A stretch of 64,000 nucleotides of DNA. Source: Micrococcus sp023147585 (lineage in GTDB: Bacteria > Actinomycetota > Actinomycetes > Actinomycetales > Micrococcaceae). Below the pieces are notes generated by a model. It was not told the origin of the DNA and ran no database searches. It saw nothing but the letters and a program-made list of their open reading frames with translations. Positions 35,706-44,204 of the stretch are shown here, one piece after another. Every line of letters begins with the position of its first letter. Position 1 is the stretch's first letter. Location of the stretch: contig NZ_CP085253.1 in the NCBI RefSeq assembly GCF_044872765.1, positions 930,001 to 994,000 of the forward strand, read 5' to 3'. The position numbers and the translations under genes were made by a program.

Positions 35706-37490
35706 ATGCTCATCGTCCTCGGCCCCTCCCCCGCCTCCGGCGGCGCGGCCGCGCCGCCGGACGAGTGGTCCGCCGTCGTCGTCCCGGACGGCGAGGGCGC
35801 CCCCGAGCCCGCGGTGCGCTTCCGCCGCGCCCAGGCGCCCGACGTCGTCCGGGGCCTGCCGGCCCGCCTCGGCGCGGAGGCGGCGCAGGTGCGCTGGGTG
35901 CTGGCCTCAGTGGCCGAGGCGTACGCGCCGTGGATCGCCGCGGGCGTGCACGTGGACCGCTGCTGGGACCTCGGGCTCGTGCAGCGGATCCTGACGCGTG
36001 CCGCGTCCGCCCCCGGCAGCGGGGTGGGGCCGACCGGCGGCTCGGGCGGCGCGGGCTACCGGCCCGTGTGCGAGATCCCCGTCCTCGAGCCCGAGGACCC
36101 CGCCGCCCACCCCCGCCACGATCCCGCCCAGGACGCGTTCTTCGACCTGCCCGGCGCGGCGCAGACCGGGCCGGACGCGCTCATGCTTGCCGCGGAGCTG
36201 AGAGCCCAGCGCGCGGCGGTCGAGCACTCGGCGCACCCCCACCGGCTGCGCCTGCTCGTGGCCGCCGAGTCCCAGGGGGCCCTCGTGGCCGCGGAGATCC
36301 GCGCCGCCGGCCTGCCGTGGAGCCGGCCCGTGCACGAAGCCCTGCTGGCGGAGCAGCTGGGGCCCCGCCCGCCCGAGGGGGAGCGCCCTGCGCGGCTGCA
36401 GGCGCTCGCCGAGCGGATCGGCGCGGCCCTCGGGGCCCCCGGCATGAATCCGGACTCGCAGCCCACGCTCCTGCGGGCCCTGCAGACGGCCGGAGTCACC
36501 GTGGAGTCCACGCGGCAGTGGGAGCTGAACCGGTGGATCGAGCAGGGCGGGGCGGCGCGCCAGGAGCGGGCCGCGCTCCTGGCGCCCGTGATGGAGTACA
36601 AGGCGCTCGCCCGCCTCTGGACCGCCAACGGCTGGCACTGGCTGGACCAGTGGGTGGGCCAGGACGGCCGCTTCCACGCCACCTACCTGGTGGGCGGCGT
36701 CGTCACCGGCCGCTGGGCGGCCCACGGGGGCGGCGCCATGCAGGTGCCCTCCGGAGTGCGCGACGCCGTGCGCGCGGATCCCGGCTGGACCCTCACGGTG
36801 GCCGACGCCTCCCAGGTGGAGCCGCGGATCCTCGCGGCGATGGCCCGCGACGAAGCGCTTGCCCGGGCCGGCACCACCCCGGACCTGTACCGCGAGGTCG
36901 CCGAGCAGGGACGCGCCGCGGGCACCGCGCTGGCCGACCGCGCCCGCGCCAAGGTGGCGCTGCTCGGGGCGATGTACGGGGCGACGACGGGCGACTCCGC
37001 CGCGCTCATGCCGCACCTGCGCCGCCTCTACCCGGCCGCGATCGGCCTGCTCGAGCGCGCGGCCGCGGTGGGCGAGGCCGGGGGTCAGGTCTCCACGTGG
37101 CTGGGCCGCTGGTCGCCGGCACCGGATGAGGAATGGCTCGCGTCGGTGGCGGACGTGTCCACGCAGGCGGCCGAGTCCTCGGCCCGACGTCGGCGGCGCT
37201 CGGCCGGGCGCTTCACGCGCAACTTCGTGGTGCAGGGCACCGCGGCCGAGTGGGCGCTGTGCTGGATGGGCGAGATCCGCCGGCGGCTGCGGGCCGCGGG
37301 GATGGCCACGCAGCTGGTGTTCTTCGTGCACGACGAGGTGGTCCTCCACGGACCCGCGGAGGAGGCCGAGGCGGTGCGCGCCCTCGTGGCGGACGCGGCG
37401 ACGGCGGCGGGGCGCCTGCTGTTCGGGCAGGCACCCGTGGACTTCCCGCTCACCGTGGCGAGCATGGGGTCCTACGCCGAGGCGAAGTGA
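35706..37490 (+). CDS. Family A DNA polymerase with 3'-5' exonuclease-like domain, no 5' nuclease
   Basis: 594 residues. The C-terminal polymerase domain has motif A TVADASQVEPRILAAMA, motif B RAKVALLGAMYGATTG (Lys, Tyr and Gly of the O-helix kept) and motif C VFFVHDEVV with the catalytic Asp-Glu. Relative to PolA, motif A reads DASQVEPR where DYSQIELR is usual, so the steric-gate glutamate is shifted or replaced. The N-terminal ~280 residues correspond to the proofreading-like domain of actinobacterial 'bifunctional 3'-5' exonuclease/DNA polymerase' proteins. There is no 5'-nuclease domain, so this is not the replicative Pol I. A repair or translesion role is likely but unproven. Start 35706 is preferred to the ATG at 35697 because of the GACAAT box. 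Confidence 0.85.
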   Translation: MLIVLGPSPASGGAAAPPDEWSAVVVPDGEGAPEPAVRFRRAQAPDVVRGLPARLGAEAAQVRWVLASVAEAYAPWIAAGVHVDRCWDLGLVQRILTRAASAPGSGVGPTGGSGGAGYRPVCEIPVLEPEDPAAHPRHDPAQDAFFDLPGAAQTGPDALMLAAELRAQRAAVEHSAHPHRLRLLVAAESQGALVAAEIRAAGLPWSRPVHEALLAEQLGPRPPEGERPARLQALAERIGAALGAPGMNPDSQPTLLRALQTAGVTVESTRQWELNRWIEQGGAARQERAALLAPVMEYKALARLWTANGWHWLDQWVGQDGRFHATYLVGGVVTGRWAAHGGGAMQVPSGVRDAVRADPGWTLTVADASQVEPRILAAMARDEALARAGTTPDLYREVAEQGRAAGTALADRARAKVALLGAMYGATTGDSAALMPHLRRLYPAAIGLLERAAAVGEAGGQVSTWLGRWSPAPDEEWLASVADVSTQAAESSARRRRRSAGRFTRNFVVQGTAAEWALCWMGEIRRRLRAAGMATQLVFFVHDEVVLHGPAEEAEAVRALVADAATAAGRLLFGQAPVDFPLTVASMGSYAEAK

Positions 37491-37530
37491 CGGGACCTAC
37501 CCACGACGCGCGCGGCGCCGGCGGGGCCGC

Positions 37531-37809
37531 TCACGCCTTCTTCACCACCGAGGACTTCAGGTACATCTGGCCCGCGCCCGGCACCTTCGCCGCGATGTCG
37601 TGGCCGTCCACAGGCGACTCCAGCAGGCGGATGCCGCGCACCTTCGTGCCCGCCTTGATCCCGGCGCCGCCCTTGACCTTGAGGTCCTTCGCGATCGTCA
37701 CGTCGTCCCCGTCGGCCAGCGGATTGCCCACCGCGTCCCGGGTCACGACGGCGGCCTCGGCCTCCGCGGGTGCGTCGCCCTCCTCGGCGGACCATTCGTG
37801 GCCGCACAT
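37531..37809 (-). CDS. PhnA/YjdM-family protein, possibly N-terminally shortened
   Basis: 92 residues from ATG 37809. The C-terminal part DAVGNPLADGDDVTIAKDLK and GTKVRGIRLLESPVDGHDIA is the KOW-like domain of PhnA/YjdM proteins ('alkylphosphonate utilisation protein', function unproven). Upstream in frame the DNA reads RTGALLTCPMCGHEW, matching the family's second zinc knuckle region, but no ATG or GTG is available before an in-frame TGA near 37859, and only one of the two usual CxxC knuckles exists. A CTG at 37821 might start translation. It is therefore either an atypical start or a shortened protein. It overlaps no gene; the lipoprotein gene ends 34 bp upstream. Confidence 0.6.
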   Translation of the reverse strand: MCGHEWSAEEGDAPAEAEAAVVTRDAVGNPLADGDDVTIAKDLKVKGGAGIKAGTKVRGIRLLESPVDGHDIAAKVPGAGQMYLKSSVVKKA

Positions 37810-37843
37810 GGGGCACGTCAGGAGGGCGCCGGTGCGAGGGCCG

Positions 37844-38935
37844 TCAGGACGGCAGGGCGCCGCTCGTCATGAGCGAGAGCATCATGAGGTCCTGCTGCGT
37901 GAGGCGCACGGCGCCGTCCGGCACCGCGAAGTCCCGCACGTCCTCGGAGAGGTCCAGGGCGATGGGCATCTCGGATTCGCGCATGCGCTGGAGCTGCTGC
38001 CGCTCCTCCTCCGTGGCGTCCGCCGCCGGCTCCATCAGGTCGGCGAACTGCATCGGGTCCGTCTCGACCCGACGCATCACGGTGTCCTCCACGGTGTAGA
38101 CCATGTCCAGGGTGCCGTCGTTGAGCCGGGCGAGCAGCTCGTCCACGTCCGGGGTCTCCTCGCCGCTCTGCGCGGCGAGGTGCTTGCCCACGAGGTCCTT
38201 GTTCGCCTCGACGTACTCCTTCACGCGCAGGCGCATGCGGTAGCGGCCGTCCTCCACCTTCTCCGTGTCGCTGTGGTCCAGGAGGGCGTCCTGCAGCTGC
38301 TGTCGCTCCTCCCCCGTGAGGCCCTCCGTGTCCACGCCGGCCTGCTCCTCGAGGCCCTGGGTGACCTGCTCGGCCAGGGTGCTTTCGAGACCGAGCCACC
38401 CGCCGGTGACCAGGGTGCGCATCCACTCCATGCCGGAGGGGATCGAGCCGAGCTGGCTCTGCATCTCCGCGAGCGTCGGGGCCTCTGCGCTGCCGCTCAG
38501 CCGCATGAGCGCCGGCAGGTCCGCCCGGACGAACAGGTCCATGTCCCCGGTCTCGAGCGCCTGGAGGACCATGGAGTCCTTCACCTTCACGTCCATGCCC
38601 CAGTCCATGTCCTCCGGCCGGGCGAGGGTGCCGAGCGTCTGGTCCGTGGTGCTGCGCACGTCCATCACGACCGTGGTGTCCCGGAGCGTGGCGATCACAC
38701 GGTCGAGCGACTCGCGGTCCTCGGGGGACATCGCTCCGTCGGCGGACTCCATCGCGGAGCGCAGCTGCTCTTCGCTCGCCGTGGTGCGGATCTCGGTGCG
38801 GCGCTGCTTCTGTGCGTCGACGTCCTCGAAGGCGGAGCGCAGGACCTCGTCCGGCTTCGGCTCGAACATCCCGCAGCCGGAGAGCGTGAGCGCCCCCGCC
38901 AGTCCCAGTGCGGCGATCGTGGTGGTCTTCCTCAT
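37844..38935 (-). CDS. Secreted lipoprotein of unknown function
   Basis: 363 residues. A clear signal peptide with lipobox LTLSGC (Cys21) precedes a long mixed alpha/beta, acidic domain with no enzymatic motif that I recognise. The general pattern (lipobox, then repeated beta-strand and long helix segments around TTVVMDVRSTTDQTLGT and LDMVYTVEDTVMRRVETDP) resembles LppX/LprG-like or DUF6612-like actinobacterial lipoproteins, which may carry lipids, but this is a weak resemblance. ATG 38935 follows GGGGACAGGA. A TAATGT hexamer near 38998-39006 on the minus strand may be its -10. It is divergent from arfB. Confidence 0.7.
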   Translation of the reverse strand: MRKTTTIAALGLAGALTLSGCGMFEPKPDEVLRSAFEDVDAQKQRRTEIRTTASEEQLRSAMESADGAMSPEDRESLDRVIATLRDTTVVMDVRSTTDQTLGTLARPEDMDWGMDVKVKDSMVLQALETGDMDLFVRADLPALMRLSGSAEAPTLAEMQSQLGSIPSGMEWMRTLVTGGWLGLESTLAEQVTQGLEEQAGVDTEGLTGEERQQLQDALLDHSDTEKVEDGRYRMRLRVKEYVEANKDLVGKHLAAQSGEETPDVDELLARLNDGTLDMVYTVEDTVMRRVETDPMQFADLMEPAADATEEERQQLQRMRESEMPIALDLSEDVRDFAVPDGAVRLTQQDLMMLSLMTSGALPS

Positions 38936-39189
38936 GACGGTCCTGTCCCCTCGTGCGTGGCCGACGGCGGGCCGTCCGCTCACGGCCCGCCCAGCACGAA
39001 CATTAACAGGCGAGGCCGCCTCCCCGGTGCGCCGCACGGCCCCCGTCGGCAGGTTCGCGGACCAGAGAGCCCGCGCCGTCGTGGCGCCCGGAGAGGGCCG
39101 GTGGGATCCTGGGTGGATGCACCCCCTGACCCCGCGCCGACGGCGCCCCGCCCCCGCCTGGGCCCGGCGAGCCGACTCCGGGCGGCTCC

Positions 39190-39630
39190 GTGGATGAGCT
39201 GCGCGTCCGCCCCGGCCCCGGCGCACCGCACGGGCTCCGGGTGCCCGCCGACGAGCTGACGGAGCGGTTCTCCCACGCGTCGGGGCCGGGCGGGCAGGGC
39301 GTGAACACCGCGGACTCCCGCGTCCAGCTCAGCCTCGACCTCGCCACGACCACAGCGCTCGACGAGGCCCAGCGCGCGCGGGTACTGGACCGCCTGGCCA
39401 CGAGGCTGCACGGAACGGTCCTGACCGTCGAGGCTCACGAGCACCGCTCCCAGCGGCGCAACCGCGCGGCCGCCCGCGAGCGCCTCGCCGGTCTGGTCCG
39501 GGACGCGATCGCTCCGCCGGTGCCCCGCCGGCCCACGAAGCCCACGCGCGGGTCCCAGCGCCGCCGCCTCGAGGCGAAGCGGCAGCGCGGCGAGGTCAAG
39601 CAGGCGCGCCGACGTCCTGAGGCGCACTGA
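39190..39630 (+). CDS. arfB: Alternative ribosome-rescue factor / peptidyl-tRNA hydrolase
   Basis: 146 residues. The catalytic GGQ is in SHASGPGGQGVNTADSRVQL, and the C-terminal tail is strongly basic (RRPTKPTRGSQRRRLEAKRQ), as needed to enter the mRNA channel of stalled ribosomes. Length and layout match ArfB/YaeJ rather than full release factors. It releases nascent peptides from ribosomes stalled without a stop codon. GTG 39190 is the only start in the conserved position. A short 26-codon open frame (39117-39197) with its own -10-like box overlaps the start and may be a leader peptide. Confidence 0.9.
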   Translation: MDELRVRPGPGAPHGLRVPADELTERFSHASGPGGQGVNTADSRVQLSLDLATTTALDEAQRARVLDRLATRLHGTVLTVEAHEHRSQRRNRAAARERLAGLVRDAIAPPVPRRPTKPTRGSQRRRLEAKRQRGEVKQARRRPEAH

Positions 39631-39650
39631 GCGCTGACGCGCGGAGACCC

Positions 39651-40634
39651 TCAGCCCTCGTCCAGGGCCAGCGGGGCGTGGCCCGGGTTGGAGAGCGAGA
39701 GCACGACCGCGGCGACGTTCGGGTGCTCGAGCAGGGTGTCCTCGACGCGCTGCAGCATCACCGCGGCCTCGCTCTCACGCTCGTCCCCGGCCAGGTCCAC
39801 CGCCCCCACGAGGAGCATGCGCTCCGGCCCGACGTACTCGAGGTGCAGGTAGCTGACCGAGACGACCTCGGGCCGCTCCTGGAGCCAGCGCAGCGCGCGG
39901 GCGCGCACGGCCGGGTCACCCACCTCGCCGACGAGGAACGCCATGTTGCGGGCGAGCAGGAAGACCGCCACGACGCCGAGCAGGACGCCCACGAGGATGG
40001 AGCCGACGGCGTCCCAACGGGCGTCGCCCGTGACCTGGTGCAGGAACATGGCCGCCGCGGCGATCACGAGGCCCGTGAGGGCCGAGGCGTCCTCCACCCA
40101 CACCGCACGGAGCGTGGGGTCGGAGGTGCGCTGGAGGAACTGGAAGCGGCTGATGCGCCGTTCCTCGGCGTCCCGGTTCACGCGGCGATGCGCGTTGAGG
40201 AAGGAGTAGCCCTCGAGCACGAAGGCGACGGCGAGCACGATGTACGCGAGCGTGTAGTCCGACTCCCCCTCGTCCACGCCCCACACCGAGATGCCGTGCC
40301 ACACGGAGACGGCGGCGCCGACGGCGAACAGGCCGAACGCCGCGACCATGGACCACACGTAGGCGGCGCGGCCGTAGCCGAGGGGGTGCCGCTCGTCCGC
40401 GGCCTTGACCGCCCGCTTCTCCGCGAGGAGCAGGAAGACCTCGTTGCCGGCGTCCGCCCACGAGTGCGCGGCCTCCGCGACCATGGCCGCCGATCCGGTG
40501 ATCGCGCCGACCACCGACTTCACGATCGCGATCGCCGCGTTCACGCCGAGGGCGATGAGGACGGTCAGCAGGCCCTCGCCGCCTCCGTCCTGCGACGTCG
40601 TCCTGGGTGCTTCCTCGAGGCCGGTGTGACTCAT
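39651..40634 (-). CDS. Cation diffusion facilitator (zinc/cobalt-type efflux)
   Basis: 327 residues, six membrane segments. The metal-site motif in segment 2, AEAAHSWADAGNEVF, and its partner in segment 5, VWVEDASALTGLVIA, are the HxxxD and DxxxD-type CDF signatures (the second reads E-D-x-x-A). The C-terminal cytoplasmic ferredoxin-like domain (VVSVSYLHLEYVGPERMLLVGAVDL) is complete. This CDF subgroup lacks a His-rich loop. It exports divalent metal in exchange for protons. It converges on arfB with a 20-bp gap. ATG 40634 is unambiguous. Confidence 0.87.
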   Translation of the reverse strand: MSHTGLEEAPRTTSQDGGGEGLLTVLIALGVNAAIAIVKSVVGAITGSAAMVAEAAHSWADAGNEVFLLLAEKRAVKAADERHPLGYGRAAYVWSMVAAFGLFAVGAAVSVWHGISVWGVDEGESDYTLAYIVLAVAFVLEGYSFLNAHRRVNRDAEERRISRFQFLQRTSDPTLRAVWVEDASALTGLVIAAAAMFLHQVTGDARWDAVGSILVGVLLGVVAVFLLARNMAFLVGEVGDPAVRARALRWLQERPEVVSVSYLHLEYVGPERMLLVGAVDLAGDERESEAAVMLQRVEDTLLEHPNVAAVVLSLSNPGHAPLALDEG

Positions 40635-40736
40635 GGGCAGAAGTCTGCTCCCTTCCGGCCCGAATTCCCCGCGCGGAGGGCCGTGCCGGCCGCGCGAGAT
40701 CCGTCACTCATGGAGCTCGCGGTCGGTCGGCGCGCC

Positions 40737-42191
40737 TCACTCCTGGGCGGACCCGGCGTCCCCCCGCGCCCAGTGCTCGCCGCGCCGGGCCAGGAACACC
40801 TCCTCGGGCCAGCTGCTGACGCCGGTGACGCGCACCCGGGTGACACGCCCGTCGTCGTCGAGCTCGAAGGGGATGCGCTCCCCCGCGGCGCCGAAGCCGT
40901 CCGTGTCCTCCACGCGCAGCGTGGTGGCGTCCAGGGCGCGCAGCTCCTCCTTCGCGTCGAGGGGGCCGGGGGTGATGGGGTCGAGACGGACGAGCCGGTC
41001 ACCGCCGCGCACGATGTCCATCTCCCCCCACAGCGAGACGTAGCGGCCGGTGAGGCGGTCCAGATCGGCGGGTGCGACGCCGTCGGGCAGGGCCTGCCAG
41101 TCCGCGGCGGGCGCCGTGAGCAGGTCCACGAGCTGGACGAGCCCGACGGCGAGCGACTCGGCCGGCCCGTCCACCGCGTTGGTGAGGACGCAGACCGCGA
41201 GCCCGTCCGTCGGGTCCACGAGCGTGCGGGTGATCTGCCCGGGGAACCCGCCCGAGTGGCCGACCATCCGCCGCTCCCCCACCGTCGTTCCGATGAGGCC
41301 GAGTCCGTAGGTGCCCGTGCCGGTGCCGCGCTCGAACGTGGCCTCGGCGCGGTGCATGAGGCGCAGGGTGCGGTCGGTGAGGAGCTCCCTGCGCCCCAGC
41401 GCGAGGGTGCCGAAGAACCTGCTGAGCTCCTCGGCGCGGGAGACGAAGCCGGTGGCGGCCGCGAGCGCGCCGGTGGTGGCCTGGTCGATGGTCACGCGCC
41501 GGCGGTCGCGGCCCGTGCCGTGCGCGCGGGTGTGGCCGACGGCGGCACGGCGGTCGAGCTCGTCCGTGAGCTCGGGGTGGGTGTCCGTCAGGCCCAGGCG
41601 CGCGACGACGTCGTCCGCCACGTGCTCGGCGTAGTCCCGGCCCGTGACCTGCTCGATGATCGCGCCGAGGACCCCGTAGCCGATGTTCGAGTACTTGAAG
41701 TGCTCCTGCGGGGCATAGGCGGCGCCGTGCTCCCGGACGACCGCGAGGAGGGCCTCCGGGTCGAGGAAGTCCTTGTCGAGCACCCAGAAGTCGGCGTCCA
41801 CGCCGTCGCGGATCGCGCCGGAGGTATGGCTGAGCAGCTCGCGGACGGTGGCGCCTGCGAGGGGGGTGTCCGCGCAGCGCGGGAGGAGGTCGGCCACGGT
41901 GTCGTCCAGCCGCAGGCGGCCGGCCTCGACGAGGCGCAGCACGGCGACGGCGGTGAACGTCTTGGAGTGGCTGGCCACCCGGAAGAGGTGGTCCGTGGTG
42001 AGGGGATCGCCCGAGGACTCGTCCGCGACGCCGAACGCCTCGGAGAGGACCAGCTCGTCCCCGATGCGGACGGCGACCTGAGCGCCCGGGACCTGGCGGG
42101 TCTCCACCTGCGTGGCGATCCATCGGGAGAGGTAGGGGGCGATCTCGCGGAGGCGGGCGGGGGTGAGCTGCGGCAGCGTGCGGGTGACCAT
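40737..42191 (-). CDS. Beta-lactamase-fold serine hydrolase
   Basis: 484 residues. The catalytic SHSK tetrad (Ser74-Lys77 in FRVASHSKTFTAVAVLRL), Tyr in FKYSNIGYGVLGAII and GHSGGFPGQ (in place of KTG) fit the class C beta-lactamase/DD-peptidase/EstB group. A C-terminal beta-rich domain after about residue 380 (DRLTGRYVSLWGEMDIVRGG) is typical of the family. No signal peptide is present, so a cytoplasmic esterase or D-aminopeptidase-like role is more likely than antibiotic resistance. ATG 42191 has TAGGCT 8 nt upstream; GTG two codons earlier is an alternative. Confidence 0.83.
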   Translation of the reverse strand: MVTRTLPQLTPARLREIAPYLSRWIATQVETRQVPGAQVAVRIGDELVLSEAFGVADESSGDPLTTDHLFRVASHSKTFTAVAVLRLVEAGRLRLDDTVADLLPRCADTPLAGATVRELLSHTSGAIRDGVDADFWVLDKDFLDPEALLAVVREHGAAYAPQEHFKYSNIGYGVLGAIIEQVTGRDYAEHVADDVVARLGLTDTHPELTDELDRRAAVGHTRAHGTGRDRRRVTIDQATTGALAAATGFVSRAEELSRFFGTLALGRRELLTDRTLRLMHRAEATFERGTGTGTYGLGLIGTTVGERRMVGHSGGFPGQITRTLVDPTDGLAVCVLTNAVDGPAESLAVGLVQLVDLLTAPAADWQALPDGVAPADLDRLTGRYVSLWGEMDIVRGGDRLVRLDPITPGPLDAKEELRALDATTLRVEDTDGFGAAGERIPFELDDDGRVTRVRVTGVSSWPEEVFLARRGEHWARGDAGSAQE

Positions 42192-42203
42192 GGTCACCCA
42201 GCC

Positions 42204-42390
42204 TACGACCGGGCCGAGGCGCTGGAGGGCACCGCCGGTGTCGACCGGCGCACCCTCGCCTTCGAGAGCACCTCGGTGGGCTACACGACGACGGCCCAGC
42301 ACGTCAGCCGCACGCGACGCCTGTATTCCCTTGCGGAGGGACGCACACGCCTGCACAGCGAGTTCGACGTGGCGGCCGCGTCCTGCCGGC
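42204..42390 (+). pseudogene. Possible gene remnant (nitrobindin/FABP-like)
   Basis: The 42192-42512 gap has no intact gene. On the plus strand the frame from 42204 gives YDRAEALEGTAGVDRRTLAF and continues ESTSVGYTTTAQHVSRTRRL, with strongly biased codons, no start codon and no homologous continuation after about 42390. By eye it recalls the C-terminal half of the actinobacterial FABP-like/nitrobindin (DUF1794) family ('LxLESTSVGRTxTAKxVTxxRRxY'). It overlaps the promoter of the serine hydrolase. The rest of the gap shows nothing coding. Confidence 0.35.
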
Positions 42391-42512
42391 TCGCGGTGGG
42401 ACGCTCGCTCGAGGGGTGCTCGGGGGCGCTGCGCCCCTGCCGCATCCATTCGACTTCGGCGAGCGAGGGATCGGCGGGGCGTCCGCCTCCTCCGCTCGGC
42501 GCGACACCGCCC

Positions 42513-44171
42513 TCAGCGTCGGGGCTTGCGCCGCGGACGCCCGGTCCACGCCAGGTAGACGCTGCCGCCGGTGAGCGCGGCTCCTCCGGCGGCGACCACG
42601 GGCGCCGCGTACCGGCCGAGCTGGTCCTTGTAGGCCACGAGCACGTTGGTGCCGCCGGAGATCATCGCGGCCACCACCATCGCGGCCACGATCCGGTCCC
42701 CCGTGCGCTCGACGCGGGCGACGAGGGGCTCGAGCTCGCCGGTCTTGAGGTTCACGTCCACGCCGCCGTCGTCGAGGCGCTCGAGGAACTTGCGCGCGTA
42801 CCCGGGCAGGTCGAAGCCGAGCTCGGCCGCGGCCGCGGCTGCGCCGGCCACGCGTGCGGCGAGGCGCCGGGGGTTCAGATGCTCCCCGGCCATGCGCGCG
42901 GCGAACGGGGTGAGGACGAAGGAGTAGTCGAAGCCCGGGTGGAGCCGCACGCCGACGCCGTCCACGATGATCAGCATCCGGCACAGCTGCACGAGCTCCG
43001 GCGGCAGCGCCAGCCGGTGGTGCCGCACGATCGCGAAGACCTGGGAGACGATCTGGTCCACGCGGATCTCCGCGAGCTCGGCGCCGTCGAGGCGGGAGGT
43101 GATGCGGAAGACCTCCCAGCGCAGGCGGCGCCGGTCCACGGTGCCGCGCGGAGGCGCGATCTCCAGGAGCCCCCGCACGAGCCCGTCGGTGTCCTGGCTC
43201 GCGAACGCCATCGCCATGCGGGCGAACTGGCGTCGGACAGCGGGGCTGATCCGGCCGACGGAGCCGAAGTCGATGAACCCGATCGTGCCGTCGGACTCGA
43301 TGAACAGGTTGCCCGCGTGAGGGTCCGCGTGGAACACCCCGTGCTCGAACACCATGCGCAGCAGGACGTCGGCGGCGCGGTAGGCGAGGTCCTCGCGGTC
43401 CACGCCGGCGGCGTCCAGGGCGTCGACGTCGTCCACCCGCAGGCCGGAGAGGCGCTGCATGGTCAGCACGCGCGAGGACGTGGTCTCCCAGTCGATCCAC
43501 GGGAAGCGCACGCCCGGAGTGCCCGCGAAGTTGGCCGCGATCTCCTCGCACGCCCGCGCCTCCACCAGGTAGTCCAGCTCGGCCCGCAGGGAGCGGTCGA
43601 ACTGCTCCACCATCCCCACGATGTCCATGTCCTGCAGCGTCTGGAAGGCGCGGGAGAGGCGCCCGGCCAGCGTCCGCAGGATCTCCAGGTCGGTCTGGAC
43701 CTCCTCCACCACGCCGGGCTTGCGGATCTTCACGACGACGTCGCGCCCGTCCCGCAGCCGCGCCAGGTGCGCCTGGCCGATCGAGGCGGTCGCCAGCGGC
43801 GTCGTGTCGAACCACGCGAAGATCTCGTCCACGGAGGCCCCGAAGTCCTCGCGCACGGTCTCGGCGAGCGCCTCGAACGGGATCGGGGTGGTGCTGTCCG
43901 TCAACCGGGCGAACGCACGGCAGTAGCTCTCCGGGAAGAGGTCGGGCCGGGTCGAGATCAGCTGGCCCAGCTTCACGAACGTGGTCCCGAGCTCCTCGAA
44001 GGTGCGCACCACGAGCTCGGGGCGGGCGGCGGCGTCGACGCCTCCCAGGTGAGCCTGCCGGTCCGTGGCCGGCAGCCAGCGGCCGAGCCCGGCCTGCACG
44101 GCCGTCGCGTAGAGGCCGTTCCGGGACATGACGTGGGCGATCTCACGGTAGCGCTGGAGCTGGCGGGCCAT
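42513..44171 (-). CDS. ABC1/UbiB-family atypical kinase
   Basis: 552 residues. ELGTTFVKLGQLISTRPDLFP is the family-defining KxGQ helix. The Ala-rich nucleotide loop TASIGQAHLARL, lysine in VVVKIRKPG, catalytic FHADPHAGNLF and metal-binding IDFGSVGRI are intact. A C-terminal membrane hairpin (IVAAMVVAAMISGGTNVLV; YAAPVVAAGGAALTGGSVYL) anchors it. UbiB/COQ8 proteins support isoprenoid quinone synthesis or transport; actinobacteria use menaquinone, so the precise role is open. TAGCGT ending 7 nt upstream of ATG 44171 fixes the start; a GTG at 44180 overlaps that box. Confidence 0.88.
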   Translation of the reverse strand: MARQLQRYREIAHVMSRNGLYATAVQAGLGRWLPATDRQAHLGGVDAAARPELVVRTFEELGTTFVKLGQLISTRPDLFPESYCRAFARLTDSTTPIPFEALAETVREDFGASVDEIFAWFDTTPLATASIGQAHLARLRDGRDVVVKIRKPGVVEEVQTDLEILRTLAGRLSRAFQTLQDMDIVGMVEQFDRSLRAELDYLVEARACEEIAANFAGTPGVRFPWIDWETTSSRVLTMQRLSGLRVDDVDALDAAGVDREDLAYRAADVLLRMVFEHGVFHADPHAGNLFIESDGTIGFIDFGSVGRISPAVRRQFARMAMAFASQDTDGLVRGLLEIAPPRGTVDRRRLRWEVFRITSRLDGAELAEIRVDQIVSQVFAIVRHHRLALPPELVQLCRMLIIVDGVGVRLHPGFDYSFVLTPFAARMAGEHLNPRRLAARVAGAAAAAAELGFDLPGYARKFLERLDDGGVDVNLKTGELEPLVARVERTGDRIVAAMVVAAMISGGTNVLVAYKDQLGRYAAPVVAAGGAALTGGSVYLAWTGRPRRKPRR

Positions 44172-44178
44172 GGGGTCC

Positions 44179-44184
44179 ACGCTA
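44179..44184 (-). promoter_or_regulatory. -10 element of UbiB-family gene (leaderless)
   Basis: TAGCGT on the minus strand, 7-nt spacer to ATG 44171. It lies in the 33-bp gap after the DUF4921 gene. Confidence 0.5.
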
Positions 44185-44204
44185 CGCGAGGGGACGGCCC
44201 GCCC

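Noticed and set aside
40737..42191. Antibiotic beta-lactamase
   Set aside because: There is a serine hydrolase catalytic core but no signal peptide, HSG instead of KTG, and a C-terminal domain typical of esterase/peptidase relatives.
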